Shown in pieces: positions 23,597 to 33,611 of a DNA stretch of 64,000 nucleotides (its first letter is position 1; the number at the start of each line of letters is the position of its first letter). The notes under the pieces are model-generated. The model did not search any database and was not told the DNA's origin. It saw only the letters and a list, made by a program, of their open reading frames with translations. The DNA is from Takashimella koratensis (lineage: Eukaryota; Basidiomycota; Tremellomycetes; Trichosporonales; Tetragoniomycetaceae). The stretch covers positions 1,200,322 through 1,264,321 of the forward strand of contig BCKT01000008.1 of assembly GCA_003116875.1 (NCBI GenBank), written 5' to 3'. Position numbers and translations under genes: made by a program.

Positions 23597-24361
23597 ATGT
23601 CACACGTACCTTCCCACAACCACGTCCTACTCAAGCCCGGTGAGGTCGGAATCTTGATCGAGCTCGACAACGAATCTCTCAATTCGATGTTGGCGCTCTA
23701 CGATGTCACGGGTTCGCTGCTTACAGTTTATCACGAATCGAAGGACAGTTTTTGGTGGCAATCTGCCGAGGACCTGAAGTCACAACTTGCAGCCACGCGC
23801 CGTTTCTTCGAAGATCAAGGTCAGCGGGTTCGGCTTTTCCGGTCTGACCACCAGACTACGAAGCTGAACGAACTCATGACATCGGATCACACCTTTCCCC
23901 ACAGTTCTTGCCCACATAGGCACTGGACTCAGCACGCATTGGAAGAGGGGGTCGGAGAGATCTTCCTCTACTGGGTCGCCCGGAACGCCAAGGAACTCGA
24001 CTCCGGTGAGGACATGACCGCCCTCAATCTTGCCCCCAATCTTGCATTCGATTCTTCTCCACCGCTTTGCGACCTAAGCATCAAGATGCCCTTCACCTCC
24101 TGGGAGTCGAAAGCCACTTCAGCGACTGCAACGCCCGGTGACTTCGAGGTACCCGCGATCACGCGAGAGGTTCGTCCGCTGTTCGCTCCACTTCTCATGG
24201 GCGCCCTCGAGGAGCGCAATCCTGGGCAAGTCGATTTTGGTGCAAATCAGACGACACGGTTAGAAACTTCCCAAACGAGCGCAAACAAGACCTTGTCCTT
24301 CTCAGAATGGGTCCGCCACACCAACAATCAGACCTTGCCCGGGGCGCCCGAGAAGCTTTGA
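23597..24361 (+). CDS. unrecognised protein, tandem family copy 1 (intact)
   Basis: Single-exon reading frame of 254 residues; family not recognised. The N-terminal half is a probable small alpha/beta domain: LKPGEVGILIELDNESLN, a variable strand, then an amphipathic helix leading to QGQRVRLFRSD. The C-terminal half is Pro/Ser/Thr-rich and carries short aromatic motifs MPFTSWES and LSFSEWVRHTN. The same layout recurs in the two downstream copies (25064 and 27157), whose frames are broken; this copy is therefore the likely functional member. No signal peptide, membrane segment or catalytic motif is visible. The lack of introns is unusual among its neighbours. Conservation of domain order among diverged copies supports real coding function. 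Confidence 0.68.
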   Translation: MSHVPSHNHVLLKPGEVGILIELDNESLNSMLALYDVTGSLLTVYHESKDSFWWQSAEDLKSQLAATRRFFEDQGQRVRLFRSDHQTTKLNELMTSDHTFPHSSCPHRHWTQHALEEGVGEIFLYWVARNAKELDSGEDMTALNLAPNLAFDSSPPLCDLSIKMPFTSWESKATSATATPGDFEVPAITREVRPLFAPLLMGALEERNPGQVDFGANQTTRLETSQTSANKTLSFSEWVRHTNNQTLPGAPEKL

Positions 24362-25063
24362 GAAGTACAGAGATCTAGCTCATCAGGCTTGCTGGAATGG
24401 TTCATATCTTGTTCATATTACTATCACCGCATTCAGGCTCAGACTTCGCCAAATAGCGATGATTCATTCCAAAATGTTCAGAATGGGCCTATGGTCATGC
24501 CTTGACAGCATAAGTTCCATCCCTTGAGCGTCCCAGAGAGTATTCCGGGAGGAGCAAGAGGGATGCTTGAAGTGTGGCTCCCGCTCGCCCAGTGCTGTAA
24601 TTGAAGGCTATCGATGCTTTTGCAAGCATAAGCCGTATGGTGTTACTCTTGCACTCCGAAGGCGGACAACAAAATGCGGAAGAAACGCCGCTTCTCTGCA
24701 CAGGACGGAGCTTGTAGGCGCACAGGAAGAGTTTCCGCAGCAAAAGCCGCCCAGGTCAAGATCGCCCCCACCCTTCCTTGGTCACCCCTTTGTACGACTG
24801 TAAGCTAGCTCACCCTTCTCGTTTATCGCTGCTCCGCCAGCCGCTGTGTACGACAAAGAGCAGAATCTGAGAGCGCCGCTACAACTTGTACCCACTTAGC
24901 CGTCTTTTGCCGGCTGTGGACTTCGCTGCTTACAAAGACGGCAAGAAATTTCAAACCCAGAGGGCTCAGGATACAACCATCAGTCAACAACCAAAGCCAG
25001 CGGGGAAGTGACTCAACCCACTTTCCGCTCTCCACAATTTTCAGCTTATGCTCAGCAAAACAT
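24362..25063 (+). other. spacer between tandem copies 1 and 2
   Basis: No gene recognised. Only short ORFs on both strands; presumably the 3' end of copy 1 and the old promoter of copy 2. Confidence 0.5.
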
Positions 25064-25958
25064 ATGTCCAACACTACCTCTCGCCAAGTCAGACCGCTCG
25101 AGGAAGATCAAGTCGCAATCCTGATTCAGTTCGACGCGATCTCTTTACCTCGGTACGTGGCGTCTTATCAAGCACACAACACGTCCTTCGACATGCAGTA
25201 CGTACCGGATGACAATGATTACCGAGATGTCACCAAACTGGATTCCGAACTTCAGAACGCGAGTCAGCAATTCGGCAATCGCAAGGTTCGATTCTTCAGC
25301 TGCGACAAGTCGCTCGACAAAATGGGAGCAATGAAACAGAAGTCGGGCTAGTCGAAGGCTCGATCCCGATCAAGTTTTCTGACGTTGATTCGCAAGCGTT
25401 CGGCGCATTGGGATCCGCTGGCCCCGATTTCATTCGATGGATCGCCGAAAACACCACAGAATTCTCTGTCATTGAAAGCCTCATCTCGCCAACCGGTCTC
25501 CCCGGCTCAAACGACCTCAGATTACAATCTCCCGCCGAACCGAATGAAGCAGTCCCCGACCCCTCACGTACGACGCCCACGTTCTTGAGGACCCGACCAC
25601 ACCCAACAACAGCTCTGAGGTCGGTAACGCTTCGGAACCGACTGCCCACAGGAAATCACTGGCTTTCGACTCGAATGCAAAGCGAAGCTTCGCTGATTGG
25701 ATTTCCCGAGGTTCCGCAGGCGTCGAGAGCACCGAGGACGAAACTCCCCTCACTCCGCCGTTCAGATCGAATATCAAACTGCGGCCCCGACGCGAGGGAA
25801 CAGGGTCAACGATGACCTTTGGACAATGGGCGAAGCACCATGGCGCGCTCAGGCCTGGGGAGGAGCTTGAGGAAGACAAGAACGCGAAGAAAGAGGGTTA
25901 CGCAATTCACGAGTGGAGCGGTTTCTTACTGGAGATTGAGGCTTGTCATAACTTGTAG
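25064..25958 (+). pseudogene. tandem family copy 2, broken by two frameshifts
   Basis: Begins with an intact 95-codon segment: LEEDQVAILIQFDAISLP, then KLDSELQNASQQFGNRKVRF and FFSCDKSLDKM, parallel to copy 1. The frame then stops at 25349-25351, while the homologous-looking reading continues in a second frame from about 25325 (SNETEVGLVEGSIPIKFSDV ... GPDFIRWIAENTTEF). It continues again in the third frame from about 25560 to the TAG at 25956-25958, with FADWISRGS and MTFGQWAKHHG matching the aromatic motifs of copy 1. No intron with usable splice sites joins the frames, so this is read as a decaying gene. A sequencing error is the alternative for either shift. Confidence 0.6.
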
Positions 25959-27156
25959 CAACACCGATGTTGTCGCTTCCCACTCTACGTTCCTGCTTTG
26001 ATGCCAAATTTGAGTTTCGCCCTGCCAGTGGAACGGTTGAGGTGTCTTTCATTGATCACTCTACTGATGCGGTCATAGATGCTGGATGAACATCGGGCAT
26101 GTCACTCAGTCCGTACTGCACCACAAAGATTTCTCTCCCGGGGATGTTCATCGTCTAGGTAGCCAGGACTCCAGTTCTCGTGAGTCTTGGAGCTTCTTGC
26201 TCACCTAGGAGATGTTGAAGATCCCCTTCCAGCCATACTGTACATTCAGAGCTACGTAAGAGACTATTACCAGGCTCTCAGAGCGCGGTATGTACATAAG
26301 GAAGTGGGCCAAACAGAGTTCGTGGAGTTGGTGTACTAGTGTTGTCCGCCTCTCCGCTCTCACTCTCGACCAGTGCTTCAAGGGCTTTAAGCTTCATTCG
26401 ACACATCTTGGCGGATACATTGCTGAGCATGGAATGTGAGTTTTCCGTTTGGTGCTGTGAATACATTAAGGCGCGTGAGTGCAAGGATATATACGTCCGT
26501 GTCTGTTGAAAGGTGTAAATCATCGGCAGGGTTAGCCGCTCCTGATGCGCAGCGATGCGCAGCGGATGAGTGCTACCTAAGGAGGGGCTCACGCCACCCT
26601 CAGATCATTCCACCCCCCCCCCCCCCNNNNNNNNNNNNNNNNNNNNNNNNNNNNNNNNNNNNNNNNNNNNNNNNNNNNNNNNNNNNNNNNNNNNNNNNNN
26701 NNNNNNNNNNNNNNNNNNNNNNNNNNCCCTCCCCTCCCTCCTCCCCCTCCCCCTCTCCCTTCACTCACACACACATGTAAGCACACTCTCTCTCTTTCTC
26801 CTAGTTGTGCTCTTGTTTATCCGGTTATGAGTGATTTTTGAAGTGGTTGAAAAGAGCAACTACTACCGACAGCGTATCGGCAGCACCCCTTTCCTTTGAA
26901 TGCACCGGCAAAGCATGTTTGACGGCGTCTGGCTGGGAAACATCACAAAGGGATGCCCGATCACAAAAGATGTACCATGGCAAAGGAAGTCATTCAGCTC
27001 GCCGCGTTGCTCCTTTTATGCATATGGGTCTATATTACAGCGCTATACAGGAGGCTACGTACATTTCAGTACAAAGGCCTGCAAATGCTGCTTTAGGATA
27101 GAGATTTCACGCGTAACACGCACTTTCACCACACTGAGACCCCACACTTTTTTACA
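25959..27156. other. spacer with assembly gap between tandem copies 2 and 3
   Basis: Contains a 14-nt C run (26613-26626), 100 N (26627-26726) and a C/T-rich flank with a CA repeat (26727-26775). No gene was recognised on either side of the gap. Confidence 0.6.
26627..26726. other. assembly gap (100 N)
   Basis: Exactly 100 N, the conventional placeholder length, so the real missing length is unknown. It is preceded by an unbroken C run and followed by CCCTCCCCTCCCTCC-type sequence, indicating a C-rich simple repeat that could not be assembled. Confidence 0.97.
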
Positions 27157-27598
27157 ATGACAGAGCTCTCGCCTAGCACAGATTTCACTATTGGCCAGGG
27201 CCAGCTAGGGGTCCTCGTGGAGTTAGATGACTCAGCCCTCCCCACCGCTATCGTCGTTTCAAAACAGCTCCGAAGGTCTCGGTGAGAACATGATCCTTGA
27301 GACCTGCGAACCAGGAAGCAAGTGGCGAACAAGCAGCGGCTTGACGGACAACCTTCAAACGCTAAAGAAACGTTACGTGACTGAACGTGGTCTCAAAGTT
27401 CGATTCTTTCAGTGTGAGGAGTTGAAATCTGAGTTCAGCCGCTATTTCAGCTCGCGGAGCACTATCAAACCATCGGTTCCCTCGTCGTTGGGAGTCGTAA
27501 GGCCAATGGTGGTATTTTCGAAGACTGACGAAAATTATTCTTCAGCTGCCTTCGCCAGATGGGGCGCCGATCACACCGTAAAGGAGTATCAGCCGTGA
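27157..27598 (+). pseudogene. tandem family copy 3, broken by a frameshift
   Basis: Starts TELSPSTDFTIGQGQLGVL followed by VELDDSALPTAIVV, matching the first strand and turn of copies 1 and 2, but this frame stops near 27284. The match continues in a second frame (ENMILETCEPGSKW, then LTDNLQTLKKRYVTERGLKV and RFFQCEEL) to a TGA at 27596-27598. The C-terminal tail is short and holds FSRYFSSRS and FARWGADH, again the aromatic motif type. One frameshift between about 27230 and 27285 explains the break; no plausible intron restores the frame. Confidence 0.6.
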
Positions 27599-27963
27599 CC
27601 TCTTCCGGACCACTCAGTGCGACTTCAACAGCTCGCCGTCGGCATCGATCTCTCCACCATAACCGTTTTGTCTGTTTCGCAGCCCTAAATACTCAGATAT
27701 ATGCATTCGTTGAACTGGACATTGAGCGCTTGAGACACAGTAGAAGACAGCAAAATCAACTGCGGTGCTGCCGAACAGCATGAAAGCTACTTTATTCAGC
27801 GGCATTTTTCTCCTTCGCATATGGCATCATTGACATCGCCAAGACGTTATTGGAAGCCGACATATCTTGCATATCATCCCTATTAACACAGCCCACAGAT
27901 GACGAGACTATGGACGACATTATGAAGGTGATGAGAAGGAAGAAAAGCCCAACTTGAAGTGCA
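27599..27963. other. convergent intergenic region
   Basis: Spacer between tandem copy 3 and the sugar-carrier 3' end. Nothing recognised. Confidence 0.5.
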
Positions 27964-29668
27964 TTACGGACCCGTTACGGGAGTGTCAGCGACTTTCGAG
28001 TCCGTCTCGCCTTGACCGTGCTCCGCAATTGCGAGGCTGTCGACGCTGTTGTTGCGACTGTCGAACAGCAGAGCCACCTCTTCGAGGGTGCATCCCTTGG
28101 TCTCGACCATGTAGAAGTAGACGAGGATCCACTGAATGATGACGAGCGGCATGTAAACGATGTAGTACTTGTACCCAATAGCGTTGAGGGCGATCGCGTC
28201 GACCCAGCTAACGTATGCGCCTTCGAACTGGGTGATCGTGTTCCACACAAGCAACCCCTTGCTGCGCATCGAGAACGTCTGGACCTCGGCCGGGTACGAG
28301 TAGAGGATCGGATTGGTGAAGTTGAAGCAGCCGAGATAGACCCAGACGAAAACGACGGTGGCAATCCCCGCTTGAGTGTTGCCGTCCTCAGCGTTGGCGA
28401 AGATGCCACCTGCAACGCAAAGCGCGATAAGGCTGAACAGGAGAGTAGGCCAAGTCCAGAGGATGATCGTTTTGCGACCGACGCGACGACCGAGGAGAAC
28501 GGCGGCAACTTGGCAGAACCACGTGAAGACGTTAAGTCCAGCGTTGATACCAGTCTGCGTGGTGCTGTCGGTGATGCCCACGAGGTCGAAGACGGTAGTA
28601 TAGTAATAGTAGATGATCGACGACCCAGACATGTTGGTGAGGAATGTCATCAAAGCTGCGAGGCCGAGGCGGTGTCGGTTGGTCGGCGACTTCAAGATTG
28701 TGGACCACTTCTCAGCTTTCGCGGCCTGCTCGGCCAAGATCGACTCTTTCATCTCGCGGAACTCGAAATGGACAAGCGGGTCCTCCTCATCTCCGTTGCC
28801 GTGGTACTCGACGAGGAAAGCAAGCGCCTCCTGCTCCCGACCCTTGGAAAGGAGGAAACGGGGAGTCTCGGGAACGAACTGGACTGCGATGAGAATGTAC
28901 AGGGCGATCGGAACCTGGATGATATACGGGATGCGCCATGACCACGAAGTCGTAAGGAAGTTGGTCCCGAAAATGATCCAAGAAGAGATGACCGAGCCGA
29001 GAATGTAGTACGAATTCCACGATGCGGCGACGGTCGAACGCGAGCGAGGGTGTGTAATCTCCTGGACGACGATGAGGGAGGTCATCAAGAACGATGCAAG
29101 GCCAAAACCAATAACAGCTCGACCAACGATGAAGACTGAATGTCAGTTGTGGGTTTTAAAGCATGAACTCACGAGCGTAGCCATTTGCTCCAGAGACACC
29201 AGCAACGCATCCGATGACAGAGCCGATGAGGATGGAGTAGCCGTAGACTTGATGATCAGTTCCATTCGCGCTAAATCAACTTACATCGAATACCCCACTT
29301 GCGTCCGTACACCTCGTCAATGTGGGTGATGATGGGACCAACAACGAGACCAGAGATATAGCCGACGGCATTGATGAGACCAAGACGAGCACCAGTAGGG
29401 TAATTGAGGTCCTCCTGCCACTGCTCGGACGCCTGAAGGCCAGAGATGAGGGTGCCGTCGTAGCCGTTGAGGACCATGCCGACAAAGATAATGCTCAGGA
29501 AGCTGACCGTCAGTCGTGACGATTCCATATCACATACAAGTTGAGCTTGATCTGGCCCTTGTTCTGGTACCACTTGACGTGATCGGAGGCATTGGGGCTG
29601 AAGGTAATCAGCACTCGCTCTACCTCTCAACCAATTACTGCCACTCACATGGTACGCCAATCTTCCAT
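27964..29668 (-). CDS. Lac12-type sugar carrier, major facilitator superfamily
   Basis: Five or more exons, with the last large one at 29088-27964 and beyond. The protein begins MEDWRTIPNASDHVKWYQNK, the usual start of fungal lactose-permease-like carriers. It then runs MVLNGYDGTLISGLQAS, GLVVGPIITHIDEVYGRKWG, IVGRAVIGFGLASFLMTS, QEITHPRSRSTVAASWNSYY, VPETPRFLLSKGREQEAL, GRRVGRKTIILW, YPAEVQTFSMRSKGL and VETKGCTLEEVALLFD, all sugar-porter signatures in order, twelve helices. Family members import lactose, cellobiose or other di- and monosaccharides with protons. The substrate is not predictable here. Start 29668 is the first ATG in the conserved N-terminus; a further 5' exon cannot be excluded, since a possible acceptor lies just before it. 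Confidence 0.9.
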
Positions 29669-30473
29669 GATGTAGATGGCTACAAGGGCAAAGAAAATAC
29701 AAACATGAGCGAAGGCGTAAGGGAGGAGCAACTAGCGCCGCAGGAATGACCCTGATCCGCTAAACGGTATGATCTCAGCCAAGGCCGCATGGAAAGACCC
29801 CGAGGGGTCGACCACAGTGCGAGCCCGGCACCCGTGTTGCAACTCCAGTTCTTTCAAGGGGAAGAGGAAGACTATTTATGCACGCCAGAAGTATGTCCTC
29901 GAGTTCTTCCAGCCCTAGAGTGGGAAGAGAAACGAGTCCATTGCCTCGATGGTCGCGCGACCTCTCTCCGATGTGAACGATGGCGTTTCACCCATGATGG
30001 GCGGGGTGGGATGAGCCCAATAGCAGTCAAGCTATCGGAGCATGGTTGGCGAGATACCACTGACCTGATGTAGATGAGATGGGGTGGGTGTGGTGATGAG
30101 TCGATGAGATGAAGAGAGGAGGGGAAGAAGGGATCGAGGAGTTGAGAATATATATGGACGGCAGACGGAGCGGAGCGGAACTGTGGGAACCTCTTGCCGA
30201 GCTAAACGAGATCTGGGGGGCTTTGTTTGGGGGACGGGGACCAGGGGACCAGGGCGCACATCGGGAATCCGCAACGGACAAGCACGTGATTCCTCTCAAC
30301 AAACTCCGAGCTCGAGTCTCGGCATGTGGCAGGAGGCAAGGCAGCATTAGCAGTCAGGCTGTCAGTGGTAAACTCGACCGAGGCCTTGCAAGGTCATGCA
30401 GAAAGAGGCAGAGTCATATCGAGAGCAGCATTCACATGATATACCACCTGAAGCACCAGTATAATTCAGATGA
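29669..30473 (-). promoter_or_regulatory. sugar-carrier promoter region
   Basis: An 805-nt spacer upstream of the sugar carrier. Two perfect inverted repeats stand out: GACCCC-GA-GGGGTC at 29796-29809 and GGTCGCGCGACC at 29951-29962. On the minus strand a CATAAATAG TATA-like element lies at about 29871-29880. GGGG-type sites could bind a Mig1/CreA-like carbon repressor (inference). Confidence 0.45.
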
Positions 30474-30869
30474 TCAAATCATTCCGATGGCAAACAACAC
30501 TGCAGCTGTCCCCACAACTGCTGTCGCCCCCCCAGCACCGGGAGTTGAGTCGTCTTCGCCCTCCTCTGTAAATGTCAGACTATGATTCGAGGCAAAGTCA
30601 TTGGCACTTACCGGCACGCTGGTGCTTGAGGATGTCACCGTTGTCATTGTCTTGGGATGTGACTTCGTTGACGGTCGACGTCACGAATAACTGCTGGGCG
30701 GAGAGTTGGTCCTTGGTGGCAAAGTCAGGAAGCTTCAACTCCGAGGTCGCATGGGTGCATGAGTGAGCGGTAAAGGCTGAAAGGGCGGAGCTTGCGACCC
30801 AAACGGGATTCACGGAGGAAGTGGGTGAGTGAAGGTAACGGTATAGGTTGGCGGTACAGAGGTAGCCAT
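30474..30869 (-). CDS. small protein with hydrophobic C-terminal tail, start unresolved
   Basis: Two exons join well across a 46-nt intron (donor GTAAGT after 30612, acceptor before 30565). The joined C-terminus is acidic and ends GATAVVGTAAVLFAIGMI, a GPI-anchor-like tail, with stop TGA at 30474-30476. The preceding region reads ELKLPDFATKDQLSAQQLFV and TVNEVTSQDNDNGDILKHQR. Upstream, the open frame has no plausible start. The best ATG (30869, MATSVPPTYTVTFTHPL) is in another frame and would need a shift or an implausible 23-nt intron. It has the same size and architecture as the two genes upstream (31246 and 32396). It may be a decayed member or have an unseen first exon. Confidence 0.38.
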
Positions 30870-31245
30870 GCTTGCGTATGGAGTGGTGGAGAGAAGGGGT
30901 AACGGATGAAGGATATGTGCAACGAGGAAAACACTTGGGGTTGAATTGGGGTCGGGGCCGGGCTATGGCATCACGGCGACGCTGTCGCACCCTTGTAATT
31001 GCTCCACGTCCCATAGCCGACTGGCTATGCACCTGCAAAGGAAGGGATCCTTTCATTCTGCACCACCAGGTTTTTAGTGAGTCGTCAAGTGGAACCCTTT
31101 GAGCTGTGGCGAACTCCGCCCCTCCCATTTCTCCCTTCCCCTTCGCATACTGCTTCAAGCCAGGCGTACATCATTAGGCAGGGAATAAGACGAAGAGAGC
31201 GACTATAACAGTAAACCCACCTCACTTTCGTGGATTCACCCTCCT

Positions 31246-31690
31246 CTATGACATAGAGGTGGTGGTAAAATAGAGACCAGCGCCTGCAACGGCAGCCATG
31301 GTAAGGGCATCAGGTCAAACCGTGTCCGAGGCGGCTGTAAACGGTCAAAACACTGAAAGCCTGTATATCATTCCCTGTAGACATACCTGAAACGTAGCCG
31401 CCGCCTTTGCTGCTGGAAGACTTTCCGCGTCCGCCCTTGTGCGCGACAGAGGTGTCGGTTTGGTTCGACATCGTCGTATTGATGCCCTCATTGAGGTGCG
31501 AGCCGAAAGAAGTCAAAACAGCACCCTCGGCTTCTGAACGAGCTCCTATCGGTGGTACGTCTTCCGTGAACGTGAGGTCGTGCCCTATAGCCGACGTGGA
31601 AGTGTCGCTTTCCACCGAAGTCAAAGGTGCAGCACTGATTGCACTCACAGCGGTCAGCACAGTCATGGCACTAAGAGTTGACCCTAGCAT
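31246..31690 (-). CDS. small secreted Gly/Ser-rich protein, copy B
   Basis: Paralogue of the gene at 32396. The signal peptide is MLGSTLSAMTVLTAVSAISA. The body ends NTTMSNQTDTSVAHKGGRGK followed by a Ser/Lys/Gly-rich stretch, aligning with NDTMSNATTVEHKGGGRGG in copy A. The exon ends with a GTATGT donor after VS. The second exon is ambiguous. With the acceptor matching copy A, the reading SDTV meets an in-frame TGA before PDALTMAAVAGAGLYFTTTS. With a later acceptor (TTGCAG) the protein skips the stop and ends GAGLYFTTTSMS, losing most of the hydrophobic tail. N-glycosylation sequons (NTT, NQT) are present. Probably a cell-surface or secreted protein; function unknown. A 28-nt G run on the + strand (C on the sense strand) lies just upstream at 31763-31790. 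Confidence 0.5.
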
Positions 31691-31757
31691 GTTCGTGAGG
31701 GTGAACAGCAAGCTAGGAAATGCGTGAAAGAGATGTAGGTACTGAGAAGGAGATAAC

Positions 31758-31788
<31 letters not shown>

Positions 31789-32395
31789 GGACCAGGCAAT
31801 TCGATCGCAGGGTGATTTATATCGACAGAAAGCCCCTCGATCTAGCTCTCGGGTGGGGCTGGGTACAAGAGATACGCGAAGTAGAGAGAACAAAGAGACG
31901 AGATAAAATCTGAAACGCAAAGTGTAATGACAAACCTTTGACACTAGTTGGCACTCTTTTGGGGTGCGGTTATGACATCGGCCATCCGCTCTAGTCATGT
32001 TCTTTTGAGGACTGCTTTTACCACACGGACAGTCATGTTTCAGCATCAAAGAGCCGTAAGCTGCCGTCGGCAGAGCTGGCGAAGCGGCGTTGACACCTTT
32101 GTCAGGCCTTAGGCGAGATAGAAGATTTCTCGGCTACTGGCAAGAATGGCAAGAAGTGAGGCTTTTTCCCTGCTCATGTCCCCATGATGGGAAGCCCTCT
32201 TTCAACGCAGCTCGCTCCAGTCACAGAGTCTCTCTAACAAATGGTATCTCGCAGACTCCAAAGATACCAGAGCAACAAGTACATCGCCAAAGAGCTTCAA
32301 TACTGACTAAATTCTCATGTGTACACATGCCATCAGCTCTCCTTGATTGAAGTCAGAATCCACATGTGAACATGGCTCAGCACCTAGCTGCAGGC
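31691..32395 (-). other. spacer upstream of copy B, with 28-nt homopolymer
   Basis: Contains the homopolymer at 31763-31790 within the likely 5' UTR of copy B and no other recognised gene. Confidence 0.5.
31763..31790. repeat. 28-nt poly(G) tract (+ strand)
   Basis: Uninterrupted G run 73 nt upstream of the copy B start codon; it is poly(C) on that gene's sense strand. Confidence 0.9.
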
Positions 32396-32814
32396 TCAAG
32401 ATGTAGTCGTTATAATGGCGACACTAAGAGCAGCCATGGTAGCGGTCAGAGCATTGGGCAGGGTCAAGTCGCTACCTGTTTCACGGCGTTAGTTCCTCCA
32501 CCTACTAGCATTGTATCTGTGATAGGCTTACCTGAGGTTGCCCCTCCTCCTCCTCCGCCTCTGCTGGAGCTACCGCCCCGCCCGCCGCCCTTGTGTTCGA
32601 CGGTAGTCGCATTGGACATTGTGTCGTTGAGCCCGCCATTTACAAGCGAGTCTGGTGCCTCCACGCCCTGATCCCTCACCTCTGCATGGGACAGAGTGGA
32701 AGCCAGACCGTCGCCGCTGTAAGATGCAAGCCATTCTGTCTCTTGGGGAATGCTAACTGCACTCGCAGCGCTCAGAAGTGTGACCACTGTGCTTGCAACA
32801 CGTGAGCCTCGCAT
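32396..32814 (-). CDS. small secreted Gly/Ser-rich protein with GPI-like tail, copy A
   Basis: Two exons, 32814-32532 and 32475-32396, with a 56-nt intron carrying CTAAC, give about 120 residues. The signal peptide is MRGSRVASTVVTLLSAASAV. The middle is acidic and hydroxyl-rich, with two N-glycosylation sequons in NDTMSNATT, then a Gly/Ser/Arg-rich run. The C-terminus SDLTLPNALTATMAALSVAI ends with hydrophobic and Thr residues, a GPI-attachment or tail-anchor type end. Not matched to a named family. Small size, signal, glycosylation and tail suggest a wall- or membrane-tethered surface protein. Copy B at 31246 is a clear relative; the gene at 30474 shares the layout only. Confidence 0.62.
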
Positions 32815-33611
32815 TGTGATGAACTGAACGAATTAAATGTTGTGGATCAAAAGAGTGAATTGTTTCAAACGGATGTCGCCGAGAGTTGATTTCAAGCTAA
32901 CAGAATGATTGACGGGACAGATTGTAATGAGAGGGAGTCTGCCAGACAACAGAGACAGTTTTATATCCAGGAAAAACTGTCATTGAGTACGCCGTCCCCA
33001 TAAGCTGCCCCGATAAGTATCCAAAAAAATGGGTGTATGAAGGGAGGTAAGACATCCATTGCAACTGCCCGAAACAAAAATGACAATGGTACACCTTTGA
33101 TGAAACGTGCAGCTCGTTTGAATACGTTTGTAAAGTCTACATCATGGCCTCTCCTTTCGATGTACCTCCTTTCACGGAGTTATCCGTGATCCACGTTTGA
33201 GCTCCCAACCGTTGTAAATGCAGCTGCGCATTTTGATGCGACACCTTTGTGTGGTGGTACATGTTGTTGGCTTACCAATCCCACCAACTCGCGGTGCTCT
33301 GTTGACGATTAACCGGCGCCAAGCTCATAAAGAAAGGATGAGATCCTTTCGATCGGTCAGCACGATCACTCTGCAGCCGAGCGGTTGATGGAAAAACCTG
33401 CGCAATCCTTGCAGATTGGACCAGAGCCGCGGCTCATTGGCATACGTATTAGTGGCATCAGCTTTCACCGTGCACCCGATTTATCGGATCATCGAATCGC
33501 CTGACCGTTGCAGAGAGCGCTGAAGGGATTCATCGCCGATTATTGGTTCAACCTACTTGCAAGCGGCTGTTGTTAGAGACTGAGTGACAGTGCTTTCTAC
33601 AGAAGGGTGTT
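32815..33611. other. intergenic region
   Basis: Copy A promoter plus the amidase 3' flank. Nothing recognised beyond short ORFs; a GATAAG element at about 33012. Confidence 0.4.

Noticed and set aside
28012..28941. 309-residue + strand open frame
   Set aside because: Antisense to the sugar-carrier exon; acidic/valine-rich shadow with no domain.
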